The position numbers were made by a program, and so were the translations under genes. From Blastococcus sp. HT6-4 (GTDB taxonomy: Bacteria; Actinomycetota; Actinomycetes; Mycobacteriales; Geodermatophilaceae), in NCBI RefSeq assembly GCF_039679125.1, contig NZ_CP155551.1, positions 2,356,001 to 2,420,000 of the forward strand: a stretch of DNA of 64,000 bases, read 5' to 3'. Below, one piece after another: positions 18,286-27,471 of this stretch (positions are counted from its first letter, which is position 1; each line of letters begins with the position of its first letter). The notes beneath the pieces are model-generated. The model was not told the DNA's origin. It worked only from the letters and a program-made list of their open reading frames with translations, and searched no databases.

Positions 18286-18964
18286 AGGATTCCTGCCGGC
18301 CGGGCACGCCCTCGGCTGGACGGTCGCCGCCGCGCCGTTCGTCGTGCACGGCGCCCGGGCGGTGGTGAAGGAGGTGCGGGATAACCCGGAGTCGACGCTG
18401 CTCCTGGGCGCGGCCGGGGCGTTCACCTTCGTGCTGAGCGCGATCAAGCTGCCCTCCATCACCGGCAGCTCCAGCCACCCGACCGGGACAGGCCCGGGGG
18501 CGATCCTGTTCCGGCCGCCGGTGATGGCGCTGCTCGGCACCGTCGTCCTGCTCTTCCAGGCGCTGCTGCTCGCGCACGGGGGGCTCACCACCCTGGGCGC
18601 CAACGCCTTCGCCTTCGCCGTGGTGGGCCCGTGGACCGGGTACCTGGTCTACCGGCTGACCCGCGGGGCCGGCGCCGGCCTGCTCCCGGCGGTCTTCGCC
18701 GGGGTCGCCATGGCCGACCTCGCCACCTACGTCACCACGTCGCTGCAGCTGGCGCTGGCCTTCCCCGACGCCAGCACCGGGTTCGTCGGCGCGCTCGTCA
18801 AGTTCCTCGGGGTCTTCGCGCTCACCCAGATCCCGCTGGCCATCGGCGAGGGCATCCTCGGGGTGCTGCTCTTCCGCGTGCTGACCGTCAACGCCCGGCC
18901 CGAGCTCGAGCGGCTGGGCGTCCTCCGGCCCGCTCCGCTCGTCCCCACCGGAGGTGCCGCGTGA
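18272..18964 (+). CDS. cbiM: Cobalt ECF transporter substrate-binding membrane protein CbiM
   Basis: 230 residues from GTG 18272, with a GGAGG site inside the end of cobB. The mature N-terminus [16 protein letters not shown] is diagnostic: in CbiM the N-terminal Met-His segment folds back to bind Co2+. The family signature [16 protein letters not shown] is present, and about six to seven membrane helices follow. It should take up cobalt together with CbiN, CbiQ and CbiO, encoded next, and falls under the B12 riboswitch. Confidence 0.95.
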   Translation: MHIAEGFLPAGHALGWTVAAAPFVVHGARAVVKEVRDNPESTLLLGAAGAFTFVLSAIKLPSITGSSSHPTGTGPGAILFRPPVMALLGTVVLLFQALLLAHGGLTTLGANAFAFAVVGPWTGYLVYRLTRGAGAGLLPAVFAGVAMADLATYVTTSLQLALAFPDASTGFVGALVKFLGVFALTQIPLAIGEGILGVLLFRVLTVNARPELERLGVLRPAPLVPTGGAA

Positions 18965-19266
18965 CCCGGCGCACGCTCGTCAACGCGCTGCTCGTCCTCG
19001 CCGTCGTCGCGCTGTTCGCCGTGCCGCTGCTGGTCGACGGCGGCGCCTCCGAGTACGGCGGGACGGACGCCGCCGTCACCGAAGAGCTGGCCGCCGGCGG
19101 GTACGAGCCCTGGTTCGAGTCGGTGTTCAGCCCCGCGGGCGAGGTCGAGTCGGGGCTGTTCGCGCTGCAGGCGGCGCTCGGGGGCGGCGTGCTCGGGTAC
19201 GTCCTCGGCCGGCTGCACGGCCGCCGCACGGCCCGGCCGAGCGCCGCGGCGGCCGATCCCCGGTGA
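18961..19266 (+). CDS. cbiN: Cobalt transporter small component CbiN
   Basis: 101 residues from GTG 18961, overlapping cbiM by 4 bp. Two membrane helices (about 6-24 and 66-86) flank an extracytoplasmic loop with FGGTD-like [13 protein letters not shown] and [22 protein letters not shown], the latter typical of CbiN. It helps load cobalt into CbiM. Confidence 0.93.
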   Translation: MTRRTLVNALLVLAVVALFAVPLLVDGGASEYGGTDAAVTEELAAGGYEPWFESVFSPAGEVESGLFALQAALGGGVLGYVLGRLHGRRTARPSAAAADPR

Positions 19267-20000
19267 CCGGCCTGGCCGTCGACGACGCCGCGTGGGCCAG
19301 CGCATGGCGCCGCCGGGCGCCCGGCGACAAGCTGCTCCTCTGCGCCGGGCTGGTCCTCTGCGCGCTGCTGCTGCCCGCCTGGCCGGCGGCCGTGCTGGTG
19401 ACGACGACCGCGGTGGTGCTCGCCCTCGGCCCGGCCCGGGTTCCCGCGCGGACCTTCGGTCGGGCGGTGCGGTGGCCGCTGGCGTTCATCGCGGTCGGCG
19501 CGGTGACGGCGGTGGTCACGGTGGACGGCGGCGGTCTCGGCTGGGCCCCGGACGCCGTCGCCCGGGCGTTCTCGCTGGTCGGCCGCGCGGTCGCCGGCAG
19601 CTGCGCGGTGCTCCTGCTCGCCACCACCACCCCGATGTCGGACCTGCTGCCCGCCCTGCGCCGGCTGCGCGTGCCCGCCGCGGTCGTGGAGGTCGCCGAG
19701 GTCACCTACCGGCTGCTGTTCGTGCTGCTCGACAGCCTGCGCACCATCCGCGAGGCGCAGACCGCGCGGATGGGCTGGTCCACACCCGGGCGGTCGTACC
19801 GGTCGGCGGGGATGCTGGCCGCCGCCGTGCTCACCCGGTCCTGGGACCGCGCCCGCCGGATGCAGGAGGGGCTGGCCGGCCGGGGGATGGAGACCGGCCT
19901 GCGAGGGCTGCCCGAGGAGCGGCCGTCGTCCCGCCCGTTCCTCGCCCTCGGCCTGGCCCTGCCCGCCGGGATCACGGTGCTCACCCTGGTGGCGCGGTGA
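19263..20000 (+). CDS. cbiQ: Cobalt ECF transporter transmembrane protein CbiQ
   Basis: 245 residues from GTG 19263 (overlap of 4 bp with cbiN). It is the T component of the energy-coupling-factor transporter. Several membrane helices are followed by the coupling motifs: ARMGW (in [11 protein letters not shown]) and a second ArgGly motif in [13 protein letters not shown], which dock onto the ATPase. The start is chosen by overlap; an alternative frame extends upstream without coding sense. Confidence 0.93.
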   Translation: MTGLAVDDAAWASAWRRRAPGDKLLLCAGLVLCALLLPAWPAAVLVTTTAVVLALGPARVPARTFGRAVRWPLAFIAVGAVTAVVTVDGGGLGWAPDAVARAFSLVGRAVAGSCAVLLLATTTPMSDLLPALRRLRVPAAVVEVAEVTYRLLFVLLDSLRTIREAQTARMGWSTPGRSYRSAGMLAAAVLTRSWDRARRMQEGLAGRGMETGLRGLPEERPSSRPFLALGLALPAGITVLTLVAR

Positions 20001-20842
20001 GCCACCGGTCGCTGGCCGCCACGGGGCTGGTCGCGGGCTACCCGGGGGCGGCCCCGGTCCTCGACGGCGCCGCGGTCACCGTGCCCGCGGGACGGCGGCT
20101 GGCGCTGCTGGGCGCCAACGGCTCGGGGAAGACGACGCTGCTGCGCTGCCTGTCCGGAGCCCTGCGCCCGGCCGCCGGCACGGTGACCGTCGACGGCGCG
20201 CCGTTGGTGCACACCCGCCGCGGGTTGCGGGACCACCGGCAGACGGTCCAGCTGGTGCTGCAGGACCCCGACGACCAGCTGTTCAGCGCGTCGGTGACCC
20301 AGGACGTCTCGTTCGGGCCGCTGAACCTCGGGCTCGCCGAGGACGAGGTGCGGGCCCGGGTGGCCGAGGCGCTGGACCTCCTGGGGGTCGCCGACCTGGC
20401 CGCGCGGCCCACGCACCAGCTCTCCTACGGCGAGCGCAAGCGGGTGGCGATCGCCGGCGCGGTGGCGATGCGCCCCTGCGTGGTCCTCCTGGACGAGCCG
20501 ACGGCCGGGCTGGACCCGACCGCGGTCGCCGACACCCTCGCCGCGCTCGCGCGGTTGCAGGAGCACGACTCCACCGTGGTCATGAGCACCCACGACGTCG
20601 ACCTCGCGCTGGGCTGGGCCGACGAGGTCGCCGTCGTCGTCGACCGCACCGTGGTGCAGGGCGCACCCCGCGAGGTGCTCGGTGACGGCGCCCTGCTCGG
20701 CCGCGCCCGGCTGGCCCGGCCGTGGGCGCTCGTGGTCGGCGCCCGGCTGCACGCGCTGGGCCTGCTCCCCGACGGGCCGTTGCCGCGCGACGCGGGCGAG
20801 CTGCTCGCCGCGCTGCCGGACCGCCCCGGGGTGCGCGCATGA
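19997..20842 (+). CDS. cbiO: Cobalt ECF transporter ATP-binding protein CbiO
   Basis: 281 residues from GTG 19997, 4-bp overlap with cbiQ. ABC ATPase with Walker [10 protein letters not shown] (39-47), Q-loop [12 protein letters not shown], signature [12 protein letters not shown], Walker [13 protein letters not shown] and switch histidine MSTHD. The QDPDDQLF pattern is typical of ECF ATPases. It powers the CbiMNQ complex. Confidence 0.95.
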   Translation: MSHRSLAATGLVAGYPGAAPVLDGAAVTVPAGRRLALLGANGSGKTTLLRCLSGALRPAAGTVTVDGAPLVHTRRGLRDHRQTVQLVLQDPDDQLFSASVTQDVSFGPLNLGLAEDEVRARVAEALDLLGVADLAARPTHQLSYGERKRVAIAGAVAMRPCVVLLDEPTAGLDPTAVADTLAALARLQEHDSTVVMSTHDVDLALGWADEVAVVVDRTVVQGAPREVLGDGALLGRARLARPWALVVGARLHALGLLPDGPLPRDAGELLAALPDRPGVRA

Positions 20843-22470
20843 GGACCGTGGGCATCGGGCTGGCCTCCGGCGTGAGCGCCACCGAGGTGCTGGCCGCCGT
20901 GGACGCCGTCCTCCCGCCCGGGAGCGGGCCGGTGCGGCTGGCCACCCTGGACAGCCGCGTCACCGAGCCGGGGCTCGTGGCGGCCGCCGAGCGCCGCGGC
21001 TGGCCGCTCACCGGCCATCCGGCCGAGGCGCTGGCCCGTGTCCCGGTGCCGTCGCCGTCCGGGGCGGTCGCGGCCCGCGTCGGCACCCCGTCGGTGGCCG
21101 AGGCCGCGGCGCTGCTCGGCGGTGGCGCGCTCGTCGTCGGCAAGACGGTGCACGGCCGGATCACCGTCGCCGTCGCCCGGCGGGCAGCCGACGTCCCGGC
21201 GCGGCCCGGCACCCACGACCGAGGAGGACCCCTGACCACCGACCGCGCTCCCGAGGTGCTGCACCCCGTCGGGCTCCGGCTGGCCGGCCGCCGCGTGGTC
21301 GTCGTCGGCGGCGGCGCGGCGGCGCACCGCGGGGTGGCCGGGGTGCTGGCGGCCGGCGCGCTCGTCACCGTCGTCAGCCCGGAGGTGACCCCGGCGCTGG
21401 AGTCGCTGGCGTCCTCGGGGCGGGTGACCTGGCAGCCGCGGGCGTACCGGGCCGGTGACCTGAACGGCGCCTGGTTGGCGCTGGCGGCGACCGGCGACGC
21501 GGACGTCGACGCGGCGGTCGCCCGGGACGCCGAGCTCGGCCGGATCTTCTGCACCCGGGCCGACCAACCGGAGCTGGCCAGCGCCGCCCTGCCGGTCACC
21601 GGCCGGGCCGGCGACCTCGTGGTCGCGGTGCACGGCCCGGACGGTCCCCGTGCGGTCGGTGTGCGGGACGCCGTCGTCGCGGGGCTCGGCGACGGCAGCC
21701 TGCCCGTCCGGGCCCCGGAGCAGCCGGGCGGCGGCAGCGTCGTCCTCGTGGGCGGTGGCCCCGGCGACCCCGGCCTGATCACCGTCCGCGGCCGGCAGGC
21801 CCTGGCCACCGCCGACGTCGTCGTCGCCGACCACCTCGCCCCCCAGGCCCTGCTCGCCTCCCTGCCCCCCGAGGTCGAGATCATCGACGCCGCCAAACTC
21901 CCCCGCGGCCGCTCCATGGCCCAGGAACGCATCAACGAACTCCTCGTCGAACACGCCCGCGCCGGCCGCCGCGTCGTCCGCCTCAAGGGCGGAGACCCCT
22001 ACGTCTTCGGCCGCGGCCTCGAAGAACTCCAGGCCTGCACCGCCGCCGGCATCCCCGTCGAGGTCGTCCCCGGCATCACCAGCGCCATCGCCGTCCCCGC
22101 CCTGGCCGGCATCCCCGTCACCCACCGCGGCCTCACCCACGAGTTCGTCGTCGTCTCCGGCCACCTCCCACCCGGCCACCCCCAGTCCCTCGTCGACTGG
22201 CCCGCCCTGGGCCGGCTGCGCGGCACCGTCGTCGTCCTCATGGGCGTCGACACCGCCCCCGCCATCGCCGCGGCACTGGTGGAACACGGCCGCGCCCCCG
22301 ACACCCCCGTCGCCGTCGTCGCCGACGGCTCCACCGCCACCCAGCACTCCGTCCGCACCACCCTCGCCGACCTCCCCCGCACCCTCGCCGAGGAAGGCAT
22401 CCGCCCCCCGGCCGTCTGGGTCGTCGGCGAGGTCGTGGCCGTGGCCGGATCGGTCGCGGCGCGTCGATGA
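20839..22470 (+). CDS. cobA: CobE/CbiG-C domain fused in frame to siroheme-synthase-type uroporphyrinogen-III methyltransferase CobA
   Basis: An uninterrupted 543-residue frame from ATG 20839, overlapping cbiO by 4 bp. Residues 1-125 are CobE-like, equivalent to the C-terminal domain of CbiG ([40 protein letters not shown]). Residues 140-300 are a precorrin-2 dehydrogenase-like NAD domain ([16 protein letters not shown]). Residues 305-540 are the SAM methyltransferase ([33 protein letters not shown]), which makes precorrin-2 from uroporphyrinogen III. A strong internal ribosome site before an in-frame CTG (21232) could give a separate 412-residue CobA of normal size, so fusion versus two proteins is open. 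Confidence 0.85.
   Translation: MRTVGIGLASGVSATEVLAAVDAVLPPGSGPVRLATLDSRVTEPGLVAAAERRGWPLTGHPAEALARVPVPSPSGAVAARVGTPSVAEAAALLGGGALVVGKTVHGRITVAVARRAADVPARPGTHDRGGPLTTDRAPEVLHPVGLRLAGRRVVVVGGGAAAHRGVAGVLAAGALVTVVSPEVTPALESLASSGRVTWQPRAYRAGDLNGAWLALAATGDADVDAAVARDAELGRIFCTRADQPELASAALPVTGRAGDLVVAVHGPDGPRAVGVRDAVVAGLGDGSLPVRAPEQPGGGSVVLVGGGPGDPGLITVRGRQALATADVVVADHLAPQALLASLPPEVEIIDAAKLPRGRSMAQERINELLVEHARAGRRVVRLKGGDPYVFGRGLEELQACTAAGIPVEVVPGITSAIAVPALAGIPVTHRGLTHEFVVVSGHLPPGHPQSLVDWPALGRLRGTVVVLMGVDTAPAIAAALVEHGRAPDTPVAVVADGSTATQHSVRTTLADLPRTLAEEGIRPPAVWVVGEVVAVAGSVAARR
21221..21234 (+). promoter_or_regulatory. Internal ribosome site and candidate CUG start for CobA
   Basis: GAGGAGG at 21221-21227 lies 4 bases before CTG at 21232-21234, in frame with the CobA-like domains. 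No ATG, GTG or TTG occurs in frame at a suitable distance. Typical actinobacterial CobA proteins are about 400-415 residues, which this start would give. Confidence 0.5.
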
Positions 22471-22600
22471 CGGTCGGTGACCGACCGGCACGGCTGACGC
22501 GAAAGTTCCGGCCGAATGCGTCCGACCGCATGGTGGCGCGCCGGATCGGGCCCTAGCGTGGGGCGGTCCGGACGGCCCCGCCCGTCGCTCACCGGTGACA

Positions 22601-22755
22601 GCCGCCCGGACGCCGCCGAACCACCCGCCGGCACCCGCCGGCACCCGGACCGGGGACCCACCGCACCACCGGGGTGAAGCGACCGGTGACCTCACCAGGT
22701 CACCGGACGCCGGGCGCCTTCCCGCCCGAACCCGTCAGCTAACCCGGTAGGCGGC
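22601..22755 (+). ncRNA. c-di-AMP (ydaO-yuaA type) riboswitch
   Basis: The 5' side has GCCGCC (22601-22606) and the conserved CGCCGAACC; then GGGGTGAAGC near 22672. The strongest signature is CCGAACCCGTCAGCTAACCC at about 22726-22745 followed by GGTAGGCGGC, which closes the outer stem with GCCGCC. ydaO RNAs commonly precede cell-wall hydrolase genes in actinobacteria and turn expression off when c-di-AMP binds. It precedes the NlpC/P60 gene by 27 bp. Confidence 0.88.
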
Positions 22756-22782
22756 CGTGGAAGAAAGGACAACCCGCCGAAC

Positions 22783-24045
22783 ATGGCGAGTTCGCTCAGC
22801 CCTGCCCACCGACGGATCACCGGCCGCCGGACCCTCCTGGCCCTCGTCGCCGTCGGCGGCGTCGTCCTGACGCCGCTCCCCGCGACCGCCGCTCCCGAGC
22901 CGGAGACCTCGCAGGAGGCCGCCGCGCTGGTCGCCGCCCGCGCCCACGACCTGGAGGTCCTCGCCGAGCGGTTCAACGAGACGCGGGAGCACCTGGCGGC
23001 CGCCCGGCTGGCCGCCGAACAGGCCACCGAGGAGCTCGCCGCCGCCGAGGCCGCGCTCGCGGCGGCCCGTGAGCAGGTCCGCACGGTGGCCCGCAGCGCC
23101 TACACCGGGTCCCGGCTCGGTGCGATCGAGGCGATGCTCACCAGCGAGTCCGCCGCGGACATGGTCGACCGGGTCGGCCTCCTCGGCACGATCGCCGACC
23201 ACAACAACGGCGTGCTGGGCGAGGCCCGGGCGGCCGGTGAGGACGCCGACCGGGCGCAGGCCGCCGCCGACCGGGCCGCAGCGGACGCCGAAGCGCAGGT
23301 CGACCGGGTCACGGCCCAGCGGGCGCTGCTGGACGAGCAGATCGCCGTGTACCAGGCTCAGTACGACCGGCTCAGCGCCGAGGAGCAGCGCGCGTCCCGT
23401 GCCGAGGCCGAGCGGCACGCGGCCGAGGTCGAGCGGCACGCGGCCGAGGCGGCGGCGGCTGCCGCCGCGCCGGCGGAGGACACACCGGCGGACGACGCAC
23501 CGGCCCAGGCGGCCGTACCCCGTGCGGCTCCGGCACCCGCCCCGGCGCCCGCACCCCGCGCGGCTCCCGCACCCGCACCCGCACCCGCTCCTGCGCGCGC
23601 TGCGGCACCCGCACCCACGCCCGCGCCGGCTCCCGCACCGCCTCCGGCGCCCGCTCCCGCACCGGCGCCTGCCCCGGTCGCCGGCGGCAGCGGCGCCGCC
23701 CAGACGGCGGTGAGCACGGCGCTGGCCCAGGTGGGTGACCCCTACGTCTGGGCGGCGGCCGGGCCGAACGCGTTCGACTGCTCCGGCCTGGTGCAGTACG
23801 CCTACGCCGCGGCCGGCATCAGGCTGCCGCACTCGAGCCGGATGCAGTCGACGATGGGCACCCCGGTGTCCCGGTCGGCCCTGCAGCCCGGTGACCTGCT
23901 GTTCTTCTACAGCCCGGTGAGCCACGTCGGCATCTACGTCGGCAACGGGCAGATGGTGCACGCCTCCACCAGCGGCGTGCCGGTGAAGGTCGCCTCGATC
24001 GACTCGATGGGCAACTTCACCAGCGCCCGGCGGATCGCCGGCTGA
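22783..24045 (+). CDS. Secreted NlpC/P60 peptidoglycan endopeptidase with coiled coil (RipA-like)
   Basis: 420 residues from ATG 22783; GAAAGGA lies 13 bp upstream. A signal peptide (about 1-36, ending ATAA) is followed by a long Ala/Glu/Arg coiled coil (40-220), a Pro-Ala repeat linker (about 235-305) and the NlpC/P60 domain (308-420). The catalytic Cys is in FDCSGLVQYAY, His in PVSHVGIYVG, and HAST supplies the third polar residue. It should cut the D-Glu-mDAP bond in peptide stems during cell separation. The c-di-AMP riboswitch upstream links it to osmotic/wall signalling. The last bases form part of the 80-bp tandem repeat. Confidence 0.93.
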   Translation: MASSLSPAHRRITGRRTLLALVAVGGVVLTPLPATAAPEPETSQEAAALVAARAHDLEVLAERFNETREHLAAARLAAEQATEELAAAEAALAAAREQVRTVARSAYTGSRLGAIEAMLTSESAADMVDRVGLLGTIADHNNGVLGEARAAGEDADRAQAAADRAAADAEAQVDRVTAQRALLDEQIAVYQAQYDRLSAEEQRASRAEAERHAAEVERHAAEAAAAAAAPAEDTPADDAPAQAAVPRAAPAPAPAPAPRAAPAPAPAPAPARAAAPAPTPAPAPAPPPAPAPAPAPAPVAGGSGAAQTAVSTALAQVGDPYVWAAAGPNAFDCSGLVQYAYAAAGIRLPHSSRMQSTMGTPVSRSALQPGDLLFFYSPVSHVGIYVGNGQMVHASTSGVPVKVASIDSMGNFTSARRIAG

Positions 24046-24223
24046 CAGCCTCGGGAGCATCGCAGCGAGGAACGAGCGAGGAGCGGACCGAGGCGCGGAA
24101 GCCGGCCAGAGCCACAGCCGGCTGACAGCCTCGGGAGCATCGCAGCGAGGAACGAGCGAGGAGCGGACCGAGGCGCGGAAGCCGGCCGGAGCCACAGCCG
24201 GCTGAAAGCCTCGGGAGCATCGC
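24037..24223. repeat. 80-bp tandem repeat, 2.3 copies
   Basis: The unit begins GCCGGCTGACAGCCTCGGGA and ends AGAGCCACA. Copy 1 is 24037-24116, copy 2 is 24117-24196 and a partial third copy is 24197-24223. Copies 1 and 2 differ at one base (GCCGGCCAGAG versus GCCGGCCGGAG). The first unit includes the final codons and stop of the NlpC/P60 gene. AGCCGGC and GCCGGCT within the unit can form a hairpin that may act as a terminator. Confidence 0.85.
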
Positions 24224-24293
24224 ACCGGCGCGCGGGGTGACCACACGCCCCGCGCGCCGGTGGCCATCGGGCGGCGTGCGACCATCGCGACCC

Positions 24294-25523
24294 GTGCGGG
24301 TCGGGACACGGGGAGACCTCCCCCGCGAGGTCAAGGTCCTGGCGGTCATCGCCTTCGTCGTCGCCCTGGGCTTCGGCATCGTGGCCCCGGCGATCCCGCT
24401 GTTCGCCCGGTCGTTCGGCGTCGGGACCACGGCCGTCGGGTTGGCGGTGAGCGCCTTCGCCTTCTTCCGCTTCGTCTCGGCGTTCAGCGGCGGCACGCTG
24501 GTCGAGCGGTTCGGCGAGCGCCTGGTGCTCGCCTCCGGGCTGGTGATCGTCGCCGTCACCACCGGTGTGGCCGGGCTGGCCGGCTCGTTCCCGCTCTTCC
24601 TCGGGCTCCGCGCGGCCGGGGGCATCGGCAGCGCCATGTTCACCGTGGCCGCGCTCTCCCTCCTGCTGCGGGTCGCACCCCCGTCGCACCGGGGCCGGGC
24701 CGCCGCGACCTGGCAGGGCGGCTTCATCCTCGGGGGCATCGCGGGCCCGGCCGCCGGCGGGCTGCTGGCCGAGCTCTCCCCCCGGCTGCCGTTCTTCCTC
24801 TACGCCGGCTTCCTGCTGGTGGCCGGCGGCGTGGGCATGCTGATGCTGCGCTCGGCCGAGCCGGACCCCGCCGCCCCCGACCCGGACGACACGGCCGGCC
24901 CCGACCTGAGCGCCGGGCCGGTGCGGCTGGCCACCGCGCTGCGCTCCCGGGTCTACCTGGCCGCGCTGGTGGCCAACTTCGGCGTCGGGTGGGTGCTCTT
25001 CGGCGTCCGCAACTCGCTCGTGCCGCTGTACGTGACCGAGGAGCTCGGCCGGACGGTCGCCTGGGCCGGCGCCGGCCTGCTCGCCGGGTCGGCCGCGCAG
25101 GCGCTCGGCCTGCTGCGCTCGGGCCGGCTGGTCGACGGCTGGGGACGGCGGCCCTCGCTGATCCTGGGCGCCGCGCTGGCCACTGGTTCGATGGCGATCC
25201 TGATCCTGCCGCCGGCCATCGCCGCGTTCCTGGTGTCCATGGCGCTCTTCGGGCTCGCCGCGTCGCTGCTCGCCAGCGCCCCGGCGGCGCTGGTCGGCGA
25301 CATCAGCTCCGGGCGCGGCGGGCGCGTCGTGGCGGTGTTCCAGATGTCGGCCGACCTCGGCGCCATCGCGGGGCCCCTGGTCGCCGGCTGGCTGACCGAC
25401 GTCGCCGGCTTCCAGGTGGCGTTCGCGGTGAGCACCGGCGTCCTCGCGGCGGGCCTCGCCGGCGGCCTGCTGATGCCCCGGCAGGCGGACCGCACGGCCG
25501 CCAGCGCGACCTCCCCCGTCTGA
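24294..25523 (+). CDS. Major facilitator superfamily transporter
   Basis: 409 residues from GTG 24294 (VRVGTRGDLPREVKVLAV); an earlier GTG at 24237 would add a non-coding-like arginine-rich stretch. Twelve membrane helices are expected. Motif A appears as GGTLVERFGERLVLASG, and the second half repeats it as GRLVDGWGRRPSLILG. It resembles DHA1-type drug efflux proteins. The stop overlaps a short CTGACC-GGC-GGTCAG palindrome shared with the convergent ABC permease stop (25520-25534). Substrate unknown. Confidence 0.87.
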   Translation: MRVGTRGDLPREVKVLAVIAFVVALGFGIVAPAIPLFARSFGVGTTAVGLAVSAFAFFRFVSAFSGGTLVERFGERLVLASGLVIVAVTTGVAGLAGSFPLFLGLRAAGGIGSAMFTVAALSLLLRVAPPSHRGRAAATWQGGFILGGIAGPAAGGLLAELSPRLPFFLYAGFLLVAGGVGMLMLRSAEPDPAAPDPDDTAGPDLSAGPVRLATALRSRVYLAALVANFGVGWVLFGVRNSLVPLYVTEELGRTVAWAGAGLLAGSAAQALGLLRSGRLVDGWGRRPSLILGAALATGSMAILILPPAIAAFLVSMALFGLAASLLASAPAALVGDISSGRGGRVVAVFQMSADLGAIAGPLVAGWLTDVAGFQVAFAVSTGVLAAGLAGGLLMPRQADRTAASATSPV

Positions 25524-25530
25524 CCGGCGG

Positions 25531-26367
25531 TCAGCGGCTCCGGTAGAGCCGGGTGGTCAGCGGGAGGAACACCGCGGCCAGCAGCGCGGCCACGGCCAGG
25601 GAGACGACGACGGCCCCGACGTCGGGCTCCCCCGCCATGAGCGACCGCGACGCCGTCGCCAGGATCGAGATCGGGTTGACGTCGACGAACGCGGCCAGCG
25701 GCCCGGGCAGCGTGGTGGGCGGGACGAAGACGTTGGACAGGAACGTCAGCGGGAAGATGCCCATGAAACCGGCGTTCATGACCGCGTTCGGGCTCCGCAG
25801 CAGCAGCCCCAGGACCGAGAACACCCACGAGAGCCCGAACGAGAACACCACGACCAGCGCGAGGGCCGACACCGCCCCCGCTGCGCCACCCTCGGGCCGG
25901 AAGCCGAGGATCACCCCGAGCACGATGATCACCGTGCCGGCCAGCACGTAGCGGACGCTGTCGCCCAGCAGGGCGCCCAGCAACGGCGCCGGCCGCCAGA
26001 TCGGCAGCGAGCGGAACCGGTCGACGACGCCCTTGGTCACGTCGGTGTTCAGCGACACCCCCGAGTAGACGGTGGTGAACAGCACCGACATCACGAGGAT
26101 GCCGGGCAGCAGGTAGTCCAGGTAGGCGCTGGTCGAGCCGGCGATCGCCCCACCGAACAGGTACGTGAACATCAGCACGAACATCACCGGGGTCACCGTG
26201 ACGTCGAGCAGCTGCTCGGGCACGTGCTTGACCTTGAGCATCCCGCGCCAACCGAAGGTGAGGGCCGCCGACAGCGGGCCCGGCCGCGGAGGCCGGGCCG
26301 TGGAAGCGATCGCCCGGCGGACGGCGGCGGTGTCGGTGGCGTCGGTGACGACGGAGGCGGCGCTCAT
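25531..26367 (-). CDS. ABC-2 type export permease (DrrB-like)
   Basis: 278 residues, six membrane helices. The N-terminal cytoplasmic part ([20 protein letters not shown]) and [18 protein letters not shown] match daunorubicin/nodulation-type exporters, as does [21 protein letters not shown] and the [12 protein letters not shown]-like [16 protein letters not shown]. It forms the membrane channel for the ATPase encoded 4 bp upstream. Drug or lipid export is the family norm. Confidence 0.92.
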   Translation of the reverse strand: MSAASVVTDATDTAAVRRAIASTARPPRPGPLSAALTFGWRGMLKVKHVPEQLLDVTVTPVMFVLMFTYLFGGAIAGSTSAYLDYLLPGILVMSVLFTTVYSGVSLNTDVTKGVVDRFRSLPIWRPAPLLGALLGDSVRYVLAGTVIIVLGVILGFRPEGGAAGAVSALALVVVFSFGLSWVFSVLGLLLRSPNAVMNAGFMGIFPLTFLSNVFVPPTTLPGPLAAFVDVNPISILATASRSLMAGEPDVGAVVVSLAVAALLAAVFLPLTTRLYRSR

Positions 26368-27353
26368 GACGGCTGCTCCTCGAGGGTCGGGGCGGCACCG
26401 GGCGGGTCCTCGGCCGGGCGGCCGGTCAGGGCCAGGAAGACCTCGTCCAGGCTGGGCTGGTCGAGCGAGAAGTGGGCGAGGCCGATGCCGGTCCGGGCCA
26501 GCTCACCGACACCGACGGCCGCCTGCGCGGAGTCCGGGCACTGCGCCGACAGCGCCGCCGGGTCGGGTTCCAGCACCGTGGTCCCCACCGCGCGTTCGAG
26601 GACGGCCGCGGCCTCCGGCCGCCGGGCCGGGTCGAGCAGCCGGACGTGCAGCGCGCCGGTGCCGACCGAGGCCTTGAGCTGACCGGGGGTCCCCTCGGCG
26701 ATGACCCGCCCGTGGTCGATGACCGCGATGCCGTCGGCCAGCTGGTCGGCCTCCTCCAGGTACTGGGTGCAGAGCAGGATCGTCGTGCCCCCGGCGACGA
26801 GAGCGCGGACGATCTCCCACACCTGGTTGCGCGACCGCGGGTCGAGGCCGGTGGTCGGCTCGTCCAGGAACATGAGCCGCGGGGTGACGACGATGCTCGC
26901 GGCGATGTCCAGACGGCGCCGCATGCCACCGGAGTAGTGCTTGACCAGCTTGCCCGCGGCGGCGGAGATGCCGAACGCGTCGAGCAGCTCGTCCGCGCGG
27001 GCGCGCGCCGCGGGCCGGCGCATGCCCAGCAGCCGGCCGAGCAGCACCAGGTTCTCCCGGCCGGTGAGCTCCTCGTCCACCGAGGCCAGCTGCCCGGTGA
27101 GGCTCACCAGGTCACGGACGGCGTCGGACTCGGTGACGACGTCGTGCCCCAGCACCCGGGCGCTGCCCGAGTCCGGCCGGATCAGCGTGGCCAGCATCCG
27201 GATGGTCGTGGTCTTGCCCGCACCGTTGGGGCCGAGCACCCCGTAGATGACGCCGGCGGGGACGGCGAGGTCGATGCCGGCGACGGCCGTCGTCCCCCCG
27301 AACGACTTGACCAGGGCGGTGGCCTCGATGGCCAGGGGTGCCTGCGGGGGCAT
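26364..27353 (-). CDS. ABC exporter ATP-binding protein (DrrA-like)
   Basis: 329 residues from ATG 27353 ([20 protein letters not shown]), with GGAAGGG upstream. Walker [10 protein letters not shown], signature [13 protein letters not shown], Walker [18 protein letters not shown]. The C-terminal extension of about 80 residues is typical of DrrA proteins. The stop overlaps the permease ATG by 4 bp, so both are made together. Confidence 0.93.
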   Translation of the reverse strand: MPPQAPLAIEATALVKSFGGTTAVAGIDLAVPAGVIYGVLGPNGAGKTTTIRMLATLIRPDSGSARVLGHDVVTESDAVRDLVSLTGQLASVDEELTGRENLVLLGRLLGMRRPAARARADELLDAFGISAAAGKLVKHYSGGMRRRLDIAASIVVTPRLMFLDEPTTGLDPRSRNQVWEIVRALVAGGTTILLCTQYLEEADQLADGIAVIDHGRVIAEGTPGQLKASVGTGALHVRLLDPARRPEAAAVLERAVGTTVLEPDPAALSAQCPDSAQAAVGVGELARTGIGLAHFSLDQPSLDEVFLALTGRPAEDPPGAAPTLEEQPS

Positions 27354-27471
27354 GGGGACCCTTCCGGGAGGTCGGGACTGGATGTCTCCTGTCCGACCGA
27401 CTCTGCTCCCGGAACTCATCGACGGCGAGCGAGTTTCCCCGCGGCCACCGCCCCCGTACGCCGTCCCCGGA

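Noticed and set aside
23372-23717. Repetitive Pro-Ala coding stretch considered as a DNA repeat or CRISPR-like array
   Set aside because: Units are irregular hexamers encoding a Pro-Ala linker; there are no spacers.
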